DNA from: Apostichopus japonicus
Lineage: Eukaryota > Echinodermata > Holothuroidea > Aspidochirotida > Stichopodidae
DNA: 64,000 nucleotides
Direction: 5' to 3'
Assembly: GCF_037975245.1 (NCBI RefSeq)
Contig: NC_092565.1
Coordinates: 14,911,499 to 14,975,498 of the forward strand
Part shown: positions 25,524-36,595 of the stretch, piece by piece
Position numbering within the stretch: the first letter of the stretch is position 1
How the letters are laid out: each line of letters begins with the position of its first letter
Translations under genes and position numbers: made by a program
Notes under the pieces: model-generated
What the model was told of the DNA's origin: nothing
The model's input: only the letters and a program-made list of their open reading frames with translations
The model's database searches: none

Positions 25524-28492
25524 TCACTTTGATGACCCTCTTGATGTGTTGTTGTAAGTTATTGTGTTGCCCGACATTACAACATTATTGTTTCCTTTCA
25601 CACCAATGAACAATTTCTTTTTTTGCTTGAATTCATGCTCTTCACCTTCCACGGGCTTTTTTCTCTTTTGTGAGGTGGTAGTGGTTGTTATAATCACATT
25701 ACCATCGTCAGCAGAATCGCTATCCTCATCTAAAATAATTACGAGAGAGTAAAACAAGAAAGAAATGGTCGAGTAATTTACAATATCCAAACTATCTACA
25801 CTGGACTGAAAGATTCAAATGGAAAAGGTCATAATGATGTGCTATAATGGTTAACCCACTCGGTCAAAATAAGTGAGATGGTGCAAAAAAAATCAGATAT
25901 TCAGTTCTAAATTTACCTGAATAAAGCAACTTTTAACTTTAAAATGATACCAAGATCTACAATCAACTATGTTGGATGTAATTAAGTCTTGTTATCATTA
26001 AGAACATCGTTGGATATAATTTGGCTTTTTGGAAAATGTTTTGAGGAAAACTGTTTAAAGTTCACTGTCGTTGGGCAATGTTTTCAAACATCGATTATTC
26101 TCTGATGTTTCTATGATAAGCACAACATATCACATCAAACAATACATTTTAAAATAACATCTTACATCTCCGATGATCAAACACAACAAATATTGTGCAC
26201 ATCATCTAACATCAATCAGCACATGTTGAATACAACATCTCGCATCAAACAGAACATGTGATACAACATCTCACATCAAACACGACACTGAACACATCAT
26301 CTAACATTGATCAGCACAAATTGAGCATCTCACATCGAGCATGTTGTGCACCTTTCACATCAATCAGCACATGTCGAATACAACATCTCGCATCAAACAG
26401 AACATGTGATACAACATCTCGCATCAAACAGAACATGTGATACAACATCTCACATCAAACACGACACTGAACACAACATCTAACATTGATCAGCACAAAT
26501 TGAGCATCTCACATCAAGCATGTTGTGCACATTTCACATCCATCAGCACATGTAATATGTTGAATACAATATCTTGCATCAAATAACACGTGAACAGTGA
26601 CAAAAAAACGGAATTTTTTTATTGAAATTGAATGAGTAAAATACAAAATCAACCAGACATATGCAGTCACCTCATTCCAAACCATGCAAATCAACATTTT
26701 CAAATGAAGCGTACCCTCCATTTCCTTCATTTCCTTCCGGAGCCTAGCGGGCATTTTACTCATATCAGTGTTGTCGAGTTTCTTCGTCAGATCCTCTCGT
26801 TTGATTTCCGATTTAATCGCATCTTTGAAAACCTGGAAGGCGCGACTTCCCTTTGACTCCAACATATTGAGTAAAGCTTCAGTTTTGTCCTGTAAAGAAA
26901 GAGAAGACATATTTTGTTTATGAGTACTTACATAAATAAGGATGTAAAGTTGTAAACTTTGACGGAAAATACTAGCATACTGTCATTTACTCCAGGCCGT
27001 TTCTCTTTGCTGTGTTTGTAGTCTGCTTTCGTCAAAGAAAACTACTCCATATGGTACACCTCAAGCACAAACAGCAGTACAGCTGGATGCAGCCACAAAA
27101 CAGGCTCACACAACTATACTTACCTGAGTTACCTCGCAAGTCCCCATTTATACACCTCAGGGGTGAAGAAAGGCAATGGCGATTAAAGTGCCTTCCCCAC
27201 CGATCTGGCCCGGCTTCCTACCTGCATACCATAGATCAACAAGTCTACTGCCTTAAACCACTTGACCACAAAGCTCTTTTACCCAGTCCTTACTCATATT
27301 TAAGCATAGTTACCTGTACTCGTTATCACCATCACTGACCTGTACTGGTTGTACTCGCAGCAATTTAAACAGCTGGCACTCATTGTTACAGCCTTGTACT
27401 TGTAGGTTTGACTCAATACCAAGAGCAATTCTACTTGTACTCACATTCATGCTGTTGTATTGATACCACAAGTCTGCTTCTTTGAACTATTTTAACATGA
27501 CTATGAGACTTGCCTTCCCAACAGATTAACTCAACGAACTATTAGTGAGCTTTGAAATATAGACTCTTGAATCGAATAGTACTTTCACTATTTGTCTATT
27601 CTGTCCAGATTATAATATGCAAAGAAGGTTAGGCTCTACGTACATCTGCTATGAGGAGATCGAGGGTTCACAGTCAACGGATTCATCAAGTAGAGGTTGA
27701 TTGCTTGCAGATCAGTTGTATGACAACATTACAATGGCTAGTTTCATAAATTCTTCTCCCTCCATAAATATTGATTTCAATCTGGGCCATACAGCACCTA
27801 CAAGCTGAACCACTGAATCACCCATTGTGAGTTTGACTGAAGAGGTAATCTTAGGGTTGATGTTTGGTGATTGCTTAGTCAAAGGAACTTTTTGATTTGA
27901 GTATGATTTTATGTTATGCCATTTAATTCTTAACTCCCACAACAGTATAGGCTTTACCTGAAAAGTTTCTTCATTTCACTTACTAAATGAAATTGTCAAA
28001 AGTTTGTTGAAGACAGGTGAGCAATACTACTCTGAAAAAGTGTTTGTGAGGAGGAATGTTGAGAACCCAATAGAATATTTTATTGCTCACTGATTATTCT
28101 ACAATGGGTATAAAAACCTTTGAAGATTTATCAGTTTCATCCATTCCATTTCAAGTAATGTAAGGTCTAGTCAATTTTACAGAACAATTAGGAAAAATCA
28201 GAAAACCAAAGATGCCTTTCCCATAACCTCAAAACTAAATTTAGAAGTCTAAACATCAACCTGCAGACTGTCCTTAAAAGGCAACTCTGAACATTTTGCT
28301 TCACTGCTATGCCTTATGTTCACACATTGTAAAAAATGAAGTTACCTTTGACGTCTCTTTGCTTCCAATACGCTCGGCGTCTTCTGGGGTTAAAACCCCT
28401 TCTTGTATAAGATATGGACAAATCTCCCCTGTATCTATGTCCAGCAGGGCGACACGGTTATTCCGCAATCTCCACTTATCTCTGGGATCCAT
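25524..28492 (-). CDS. Gene B: CARD protein with C-terminal RHIM-like motif, three coding exons
   Basis: Read on the minus strand, exons are 28492-28346, 26889-26715 and 25729-25524, giving 175 residues ending in TGA. Donors are AAG|GTAACT and AGG|GTACGC; acceptors are CTTTACAG and TATTTTAG; intron phases are 0 and 1, as in gene A. An in-frame TAA at 28516-28514 lies upstream of the ATG. Residues about 5-92 are a clear CARD: CPYLIQEGVLTPEDAERI, then KTEALLNMLESKGSRAFQVF and a final helix around REDLTKKL. Residues 108-146 are an acidic then basic linker (EDSDSADD, five Thr, KRKK, KQKKK); the basic clusters could act as a nuclear localisation signal. Residues 147-168 are the motif, with FIGVKGNNNVV then SGNTITYNN. 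The gene converges on gene A, stops 2.8 kb apart. A signalling adaptor role is inferred. Intron 2 holds a minisatellite and intron 1 a SINE fragment. Confidence 0.82.
25545..25612 (-). other. Gene B C-terminal RHIM-like/amyloid-type motif
   Basis: This encodes about residues 147-168. It shares I, V, G, N, V, S, N, I and N with the gene A motif at fixed spacing, with no gap. The G-N-N-N centre is typical of beta-arcade amyloid turns. The residue before Gly is Lys, so it is also not a canonical RHIM. A short tail TSRGSSK follows. Confidence 0.55.
26100..26590 (+). repeat. Minisatellite inside intron 2 of gene B
   Basis: Degenerate copies of ACAACATCTCACATCAAACA alternate with CACATGT and ATCAGCACA blocks. 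A higher-order unit of about 179 bp repeats (compare 26258 and 26437). The array lies wholly within the 985-bp intron between 25730 and 26714. Confidence 0.9.
27089..27280 (-). mobile_element. Truncated SINE inside intron 1 of gene B
   Basis: Reverse-complemented, this matches the tRNA-derived head and following body of the SINE at 55258-55643, including GGTGTATAAATGGGGACTTG and the A-box region TGGTCAAGTGG. The 3' half and (ATT)n tail are missing, and the copy is much more diverged. Confidence 0.85.
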
Positions 28493-28527
28493 CACTTTCA
28501 ACTTTGCTGTCAATTAATCTATGCAAT
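28493..28527 (-). other. 5' UTR segment of gene B with upstream splice acceptor
   Basis: On the minus strand TTTCAAATTTCAG ends just before 28527, giving a short UTR stretch before the ATG at 28492-28490. The layout matches gene A: acceptor, short UTR with an in-frame stop, then the CARD exon. The promoter and first exon lie to the right and were not identified. Confidence 0.5.
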
Positions 28528-30217
28528 CTGAAATTTGAAATAATGAAAACCTTTGACTGCATTGATAATTGGCTTGTTGTAAAGAAAGGCTTCAGAATTT
28601 CTTGATAGAAATAAAATGTGTAACATTGGGGAAAAATGGTGATAAAGATAAGAAATCATCTGATGACTTAATCTCTGAGAAAATATTCCCAAAATTAAAT
28701 GATGCTTCTCAGGGCTACAAAAATCCTACGTGCTGTGTGCCCAGGGCTCTTCGTTACCGTATTCGGGCTACCTAACATCATGACCAAAACATTCAAATTG
28801 TCAAATCCCCTCTGTGTGTGGTAAAGTAATTACCCCCACTGACACCTGTATTGTGCTTGCAAACATTCTTGGCAAGAATCCAGGAAACTTTTTACACTAT
28901 CAAAATTGGTAAACATTTTACATTCATCCCATGGAACAAAACAACATGTTCACCACAACGTAAGAATTACCTTGTGACTTTGAAAAAAACCAGATAAAAA
29001 CCATATAGCCTATTACTAACGAGAGCAGTGCTTCTGGGGCTCCAATGAGAATAAAACTTACAACACATGGAAAACGCCTACTACATTACTCCCAAAATTG
29101 CATATCAAATTAAAGAACTGCAAAGCGTATCATGGATGCAGTTTTGATTCCTTAAAACCATCAATGGATGATAAAACAATATTGTAATTTGAGAATAAAA
29201 TTTGTGTTTTACCATTTTTTACAGGTTTGGTTACAAAATATATCTTTCAAAAACCAAAGCGCATTCCATTTTGACTAGCTCAGTTGTCAATACAGCTGGC
29301 TTATGATAGGATAGAAGTTTTTATGTTACTGAGAAAAATTGCAGAAGATGTTTTTGTTTTGGTTCTGGTAAGCACAAGGGATAATTTATCTTCATAGTTA
29401 GGACAAATTTATGACTTTTGAACATTATTCATCACACGATGTCATTTTTTAACAGTTCTGCAAAGTAGTCTGTGACTCAAGTTGATTACAAGACTTGCAG
29501 CCAAAGTGTTGAAATGTAGTTGGTTGAACAGCGTAACCAATTGATCATACAACAGAAGTATGGGGAGGGATTAGGTTAGTATTTTTCCAACTAAATTGCA
29601 AGCAAACTGTTTCTTGCATATCAATTGTGTGGGGAATATCATCATCCATTTCTAAAATTATGAATCCTACTGCAAACTTATGCAATGACTTATCACCATT
29701 ATCATAACATGAAATGTCAGAAATACTTCTTGGTGTAAATGTGACAAAGAGGCCCTAACATTATGTAATGCTGGGTACAAATGATTTCAGCAATATATTA
29801 AGGCCATCTGGAAGCATATTTTGATTGTGAATTTTGTTCTAGCCTATATATGGGTATGGCATTTATTTTGGGTTATATTACTTTGTGGTAGGTAAATAAA
29901 GTGATGTCCGTTCGATATTGATCATAGTCTGATCGTTAATCAAGGGTATTGTTCACAGCAGTAAGGTGTTAATCTAGTTCTACATAGTGTTAATCTATTG
30001 TTAATTATACAAACAAAGGGGAACGGTCTCCATAAAAACCTATCAAACATAACCCCTAAAACACTGATCCATCCTACCGACTGTAACCACGACTTCAAGT
30101 TTCCTTAATATTCGGTTCATATCCTGTAACGTTAACAATTCCCAAACGTTTCCTTATCAAATTGACCAAACCCATAGAATTATCCCGCCTGTTATATTGA
30201 AGTATAATATTTAATCA
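28528..30217. other. Region upstream of gene B
   Basis: Expected to hold the gene B promoter and first exon. No convincing donor, TATA box or third CARD gene was found. Confidence 0.35.
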
Positions 30218-30350
30218 TTGTTGGTCGAAATAAACAGCAAGGTTGGGCGAAATGACCATGCTAGTTGGGCGAAATGACCAACAAGGTTGGGCGAAATGGT
30301 AAGGTTGGTCGAAATGGCAGTTGAAAAATGGTTGTTGGGCGAAGTGACCA
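30218..30350 (+). repeat. Degenerate GTTGGGCGAAATGACC array
   Basis: The word TTGGGCGAAATGACC or a close variant (GGTCGAAAT, GGGCGAAGT) recurs six times at irregular 17-35 bp spacing. The unit is GC-richer than its surroundings. Confidence 0.85.
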
Positions 30351-30811
30351 GCTTCCGGTGCAATTATGTTTACATATTTTTTCTCAAAATGTAATGACTA
30401 TGAGTAGTTTAACTCTAGTCTAAGTACTGCAACAAAGTTGAATTGCTTCTTTCCATCTGTTTAGGTTGAACTGAAAAGATGGGGATTAGTTGTAAGCACG
30501 GTTGCCTACACTACTGTGACCTAAACTAACTAGTTTACAATAAGGTCATTAGGCAAGCCATAAAGCTAGGCCTTTTAACAGCTCTAACGTTAGTATAGCT
30601 AGCCTAACAATTTTGTCAGATGGCCTAGGCCTATGCCCACTGTAACTTTGTAAGTTGTAACTTAGTCAGCCCTAACGTTAGGCTACTGTATACTTTTATG
30701 GGCAGTAAACGTTTGGACAGTGTTAGATCATACTTTGTGGAGAATGAACAGTTTCTTAATAATCACAAGTCTCTACTGATTGTAACTTACCAATGTTAGA
30801 TAGCAGTTGTA

Positions 30812-30870
30812 TTTAATTGGTAGCAATCTAAAAATGGGGATTATGGGGTTTGGTAGCAATCTAAAAATGG
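30812..30870 (+). repeat. Short direct repeat
   Basis: GGTAGCAATCTAAAAATGGG occurs twice (about 30820 and 30851), separated by TTATGGGGTTT-type sequence. Confidence 0.85.
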
Positions 30871-33800
30871 GGGTGATACTGATATTATGCTCAACCAGAA
30901 TCTTCACTTGGTAAAGCAAACTACGATAGGGAGATCCCCTTCGTGAATCGCGCCACTCATTAGTTTTATCGAACGCCATTGGAAACTTCCGGGATATATC
31001 CTACAAATGATTGTTAGGTATACACTACTGTCATAACATGTTCTTTTCAAAGAGAGACTTTTTCTGCGTTCAATGGCAGTTTCCATCAACTTTCTTTGAG
31101 AAAACATGAGTTATTACGATCGTTTATGTGATCGAATAATGGCTAAATTTACGTCTGTGATAAGCAGGCAATAGGGGGCATCTATCAAACCCATATTATT
31201 ACTATCAGTATCAGTGTGGAAGGTGCTCCCCCTATCCCACTTTGAAAGTTATGGTGTTGCAACTGTTTACTGCTTTGCAAGTCAGTTCGCCCCACTGGTC
31301 ATGCATGTGGTACACAGAATTAGCAATCCGGATCGGTCAAAGGAAAACAAACAGATTTTGCCACTTACTTGAACGTCACAATATGTCATTTGCATCACAA
31401 TATGTTTCAATGTATTTCTTCTGTTACTCAGGAACTCACTTTCACAATAGAGAAACAAGTTGAGTATCTGAAATGACACATGTGCGACACCATATATGCT
31501 AATTTGAAGTGAGTGCCTTTACAAATACTACATATTAACAATCACGGAATTTGATAATAATGAAATCACAAATTTGCAATTCACATGCCAATTTGGAATT
31601 TGTCTGGTTAAGGTCTACTGAGAAATCGACTCATTCGTAATTTGATACGAGCAAACTCGTGAATGGCAATTACGCGAGACAGGTTTTTGTTTGCCGCCAC
31701 CATTTAAGTTTTATTGTGGGTAGGGGGGGGGGCATTGATTAGACAAAGAAGTAAAGCTCTTACTAGTAGTATAGGAGTGCATTGTGATCTAATGTATAAC
31801 TTCTCAAAACATGAAGGCGCATTGAGAAGATGGAAGGTGATAAAGGGGAGGAGAGGAAGAGAAGCACTGGGAAAGGAGAGAGAGAGGATGGGAGGATGAA
31901 AGGGGAGTGGTAAGGTAACCTATTCATAATATAGCTTACAATTGTTTTAAAAAATGACCGGAGAAATGTTACAATCGAACTTGCTAAATATATATTTACA
32001 AGTTATTTTCTATGATGAAATTAAATTAATTTAGTACGCCATTGTTGTCAAAGTGTTTATTTTATCACGTGACCAGAACAAAGTAACAAATGAAAACTAC
32101 CATTTTTACATATCTTATTTTAATCAAGGATAATCAAGGATAAAATTAGTAAAATAGACCATTGTTACAGATGTGATCATAAACAACTATAGTGAAGTGT
32201 ACACATTAAAAACGAAAAAACACGGCCTTCCAAAGTATATGGTTAACCTAAGTTTTGCATTGTAATGTAAATGCTCAATGTGAATACTAGCAACACATTC
32301 CTCCTTTGTAGGTTATTGCACGTGCAAAGCTTATTGACATAACACGATTTCACTACAGGTGTTTCATCCTGCATTCGCCAATAAGGTCACAGTTTACATT
32401 CTGTGTGTATAGTTCATTAACATCTCATTAAAACTGGCTGCCTGTTTATCGTCTTTACAGTTGGTATATAGGGCATACATAGAACCATCCCAATTAGCTA
32501 AACAAGTAAGAGAAAGAGGAAAAGAAATTAAAATTGAAAAGCAGTCCTAAACAGGTAATAGTTTAAGTTTGGTTTTGAACTGATTTAGGAAGAAGAACGA
32601 CGAGGAGAATCGACTGTGGCCAATTTCCTATCTCCTGCTGGCAAACAGCGGTATTCCTCACAGTGTACGCTTTTACAATATTGTCGTATATTTTTGACAC
32701 CTTTGGCGTCTACTAGTTTTATCGCTGTACTTTGGGAACGTCCGTGTGCAGTCACTCCTCTTATAAAAGGTAGTAAAATGTAGTAAAGTGTAATCATGTT
32801 TTAAATTCCTATGATGAAGTTGTCGAACATTTCCCCCTTCTTTATTTTAATTCTCTTTTAGTAACTTTTTTTTTCGTCCTTGCCCTACCTGTAATGTTAT
32901 ATTTTCTTTCAGTTCTACTGTCTACATAATTATGTTCGTGATGTAGCCCTTGAGTAACCTGTCGCTATGTCAAATTGGTACAGGTCGTTGCCACCATTAC
33001 TTCTACCCGCCATGTCACCTGAAGTGCAATAAGGTATGTGAATTATTGCTGTATGTTACGCTCATCGTTGGACCGCACGGAATTACGAGTGTTACGGTGT
33101 ATACAGTTGTCAGTGTTATTGATTTATCTACTTACAACATTGCAAGCTTGTCCAACAAATTCCCTGCCCCAAATGACTTTTTTGTTATGGTTTATTAATT
33201 TTGGTACGATCTGGCGAAGGCTGATCTGTGAACCTTCACTTACATTCGAATTTTCATTCTAGTACTTTCACCGAGATGACAAACTGCTTCTAACCTTGTT
33301 AACCCCAATTGTAAATAATCATAATGCACTTTAGGTACGGTAGTATGGTCAACCTATCCATTCAGTCACAGCACGTGGTACTTAGGTTCATCGTTTTAAA
33401 ACACGATTTGGGAGCGGATTACCTGCTGGCCAAAGCAAGACGTTCGTCCTGCACGTCGACCCAGGCTACTTAACCCCGTCAATATAATTATTGGTAATCC
33501 AAATAAAGAAACCACCAACCATAATTTCTTAGAGAGTTTTCTTGGTGGTGAGATGCCGACAGACCCACAAAGAAAGTACGTGTGTTGGTGCTAGCAAAGA
33601 TATTTCACCTTTGATGTTAGACTACGCATGGAGTTATAGCTCCATGGGCTACGCAAGCCTTTGAAGTAAGAGGATTACGTCGATTTAACTCGTAAGCGCT
33701 GAGATGACGTGCAGTTGGCCAGCTCACCAAGAATATGCAGTGTCTTTTCTAGAAACTTATAGAACTAGGCCTACCCTACCGCAATTTTATTATTTCTTGA

Positions 33801-34198
33801 GTCATCATAGTTTTACCTGATTATGTGGTAGAGAATTAAAACAAAAGAAAACGTTGTAAAAACGATGACGAAACAATGGTAGACCAAGGGATCCTGCCCC
33901 CAGGTAAGAATCTGTCGTCAGTTGTAAGGAAGTGAGATTAACATGTACGGTTAAACTGACAGCTCGCATGCACACTCTCACGGAACAGTGTGTGTAGCTG
34001 ACCGGTAAATATCATGATGTGTACTGTATAATCCACATCTAACTGTCATCTCGATTGAGGTCATAGCACCCTGCTCGAATAACTGCAGATAGCATGAATG
34101 AAGGTGGAAAGCTAGAACAATAAAGACGAGTGTTGTGAAGTGGCATAGAATGGCCTAGGCATAGCACATGAGGGGTGAAATAGGGGGACAATGGGGAT
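30871..34198. other. Non-coding DNA
   Basis: A G run lies at 31723-31732 and a purine-rich stretch at 31829-31910. A 20-bp near-palindrome built on CATGGAG lies at 33627-33646. No gene was recognised. Confidence 0.4.
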
Positions 34199-34522
34199 TT
34201 AAAGGGAGTGAAGACTCGCGCACAAAGAAACGTCTGATGCCGGTAATCTGGACCTGAGATGTCCATCGCTGCTATGTATACTGTGTTGTGGGTATTGACC
34301 ATAGCTACATGTATTGACTGTGCACTAGTGTCTAATTACCGACGGTAGCAAGATGTGTGTGTATTTTCTGGGATCAATGGTGGTATCTAACACTTCTGTT
34401 ACACCTCATTCGAAACTAGATCAGATTACCGGCATCAGGCGTTTCTTTGTGCGCGAGTCTTCATTGCCTTTAACTTTTTCAGAGGGCGGCACGCGATTTG
34501 GGCGAGTCTTCAATGCTTTTAA
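34199..34522 (-). mobile_element. TTAA-flanked MITE, copy 2
   Basis: TTAA at 34199-34202 and 34519-34522 bounds termini AGGGAGTGAAGACTCGCGC and, reverse-complemented, AAGCATTGAAGACTCGCCC. A second inverted repeat inside (CGTCTGATGCCGGTAATCT and its complement ending at about 34482) extends the left arm to about 50 bp. The interior is inverted relative to 2991-3360. Confidence 0.85.
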
Positions 34523-34707
34523 AAGCAAGGAGCACAATCAAAACTTTCGGAATAACGTTCTTTGTCACAACGATGGAGCGTGATACATGGTAATGATGGA
34601 CATATCATTTTTTTCAATATTAGAGTCGAATTTTCTCTATTACAATTTGAGCTGTCAATATGCCCGCACTTGTAAGAATATATGTAACGCCTCTCCACGA
34701 AGCTCAT

Positions 34708-36595
34708 CGGCCGTATGGCAAGCCGTTTTAACATTTACCTCTCTATTCTACTTAAGTAGAATTAATTCCACTTAAGTAGAATACAATTAAGCTTAAGTAG
34801 AATTGCATTTTACTTAAGCTTAATTGTATTCCACTTAAGTGGAATTCATATTAGCTTAAGTTCAAACGGTTTTGTCTACATCGTATTTTACTTAAATAAA
34901 ATACAATTCTACTTAAGTAAAATACAATTCTGCTTAAGTAAAATTCAATTCTACTTAAGTAAAATGCAATTCTGCTTAAGTAAAATTCAATTCTACTTAA
35001 GTAAAATGCTATTCTACTTAAGCAAAATGGCTTTTCAATTTCACTTAAGCTAAATTGCATTTTACTTAAGTGAAATAGAATTACGCTTAAGTGAAATGTG
35101 ATTGGTCAATCTATTTCACTTAAGTAAAATGCAATTTAGCTTAAGTAAAATGTGATTGGTCAATCAGTATATGCTACTCATTGCGTCACTGTACTTGCCG
35201 CGAAGTCCGACTTTGTATAGGCTACTATTATAGGTACCTCACCACGTGTTCATCCGCTCAATAGGTTAACCATTGTCAGAAAAGAGGTAAAAGTACCTAA
35301 CGTAAAGCTTGTTTAAGCATGTTACCATTTACTGTCATCGTTTGTTCTGCCTTTATATAAAAGAGCATAATTTTAAGTACAGATGGTGTGAAAATAGGGA
35401 GGATCGAAGGTGATATAAACCATTTTAAAAATCTTTGGTTAAATGTTGATATTACTCCGAACGAGCATATGGAAGGGTTCAGTGTGATAAACTTGCTCCT
35501 ATCTAGCTCATAATCTAAACGGTCATGATGTGGAAGTTTGCAAGTGCCAAGAACACAGAGCTCTATCATGTGGCGGGTAGGATATACCAGATGAAAAGTT
35601 CTATCTATGCTTTGGCAGGTCTTGAAAGAGATGAGTTTAGTGTGTAAGTCAATGGAACAAATAATTGTGATGCGAGACCTATAGAGTTACGTTCAAGACG
35701 CACTAGTTACGTAACCATTTGCGGGCATTCCCCCATACTGCGATACTTATCCAGCTTTCGTTGTGTATTTACGAACATAGCACCATACGTAGCAAATGAA
35801 GCAAAGCTATATGTTTATCACTGAGTCTGAACGTTAGACATTTGGTAAATGCAGCCAGCCAATAAATCGTTGCAAACTGTTGCTGATGCAGTTGGAAAAG
35901 CACTTTTGAGGGCAAGGGAACGACTACAACACGACATACCACCAAACAGTGGTACTATATAGTAGTAGAAGTATCACAAGGCATGGTACCATGTAAACAT
36001 TGCCCCCAGACCGACCACTTCTCCGCACGAGGTAAATGTTATAACGGCTTGCCATATCCTTCAATTCCACTTAAGCTAAATTGTATTTTACTTAAGTAGA
36101 ATTGAATTTTACTTAAGTAAAATGCAATTGTATTCTACTTAAGTAAAATACAATTTTACTTAAGTAGAATACAATTTAGCTTAAGTTAAATTCAATTTCA
36201 CTTAAGCTTAATTGTATTCTACTTAAGTAAAATACAATTTTACTTAAGTAAAATGCATTTAGCTTAAGTGAAAAAGAATGACACTTTTACTTAAGCTAAA
36301 TTAAATTTTACTTAAGTAGAATTGTATTTTACTTAAGTAGAATACAATTAAGCTTAAGTGAAATTGAATTTAACTTAAGCTTAAAAGAAAGTGGTAATTT
36401 TACTTAAGTGGAATACAATTAAACTTAAGTAAAATGCAATTCTACTTAAGTGCAATTCATTTTACTTAAGCTTAATTGTATTCTACTTAAGTGCAATTCA
36501 TTTCACTTAAGCTTAATTGTATTCTACTTAAGTGGAATTAATTCTACTTAAGTAGAATAGAGAGGTAAATGTTAAAACGGCTTGCCATACGGCCG
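34708..36595. mobile_element. 1.9-kb foldback-like element made of CTTAAG palindromes
   Basis: The two ends are perfect inverted repeats for about 91 bp, starting CGGCCGTATGGCAAGCCG. Inside, both arms (about 34738-35170 and 36058-36565) are arrays of a 21-bp unit centred on CTTAAG, many of them 18-bp palindromes such as ATTCTACTTAAGTAGAAT. A middle region of about 0.85 kb has no recognised coding sequence. A partial extra end (GAGGTAAATGTTATAACGGC) at 36030-36057 suggests rearrangement or nesting. Long inverted repeats made of subrepeats define foldback elements such as Drosophila FB and sea urchin TU. No clear target duplication was seen. Confidence 0.8.

Noticed and set aside
26200-26560. 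CRISPR-like array
   Set aside because: Copies are degenerate and there are no unique spacers of constant length. It is an intronic minisatellite in a eukaryotic gene.
28493-28513. N-terminal extension of gene B by seven residues
   Set aside because: It would need initiation at TTG right after an in-frame TAA. The ATG at 28492-28490 is the better start.
34851-35060. Minus-strand open frame with repeated FYLSRI units
   Set aside because: It is a direct translation of the 21-bp CTTAAG subrepeat, whose length is a multiple of three.
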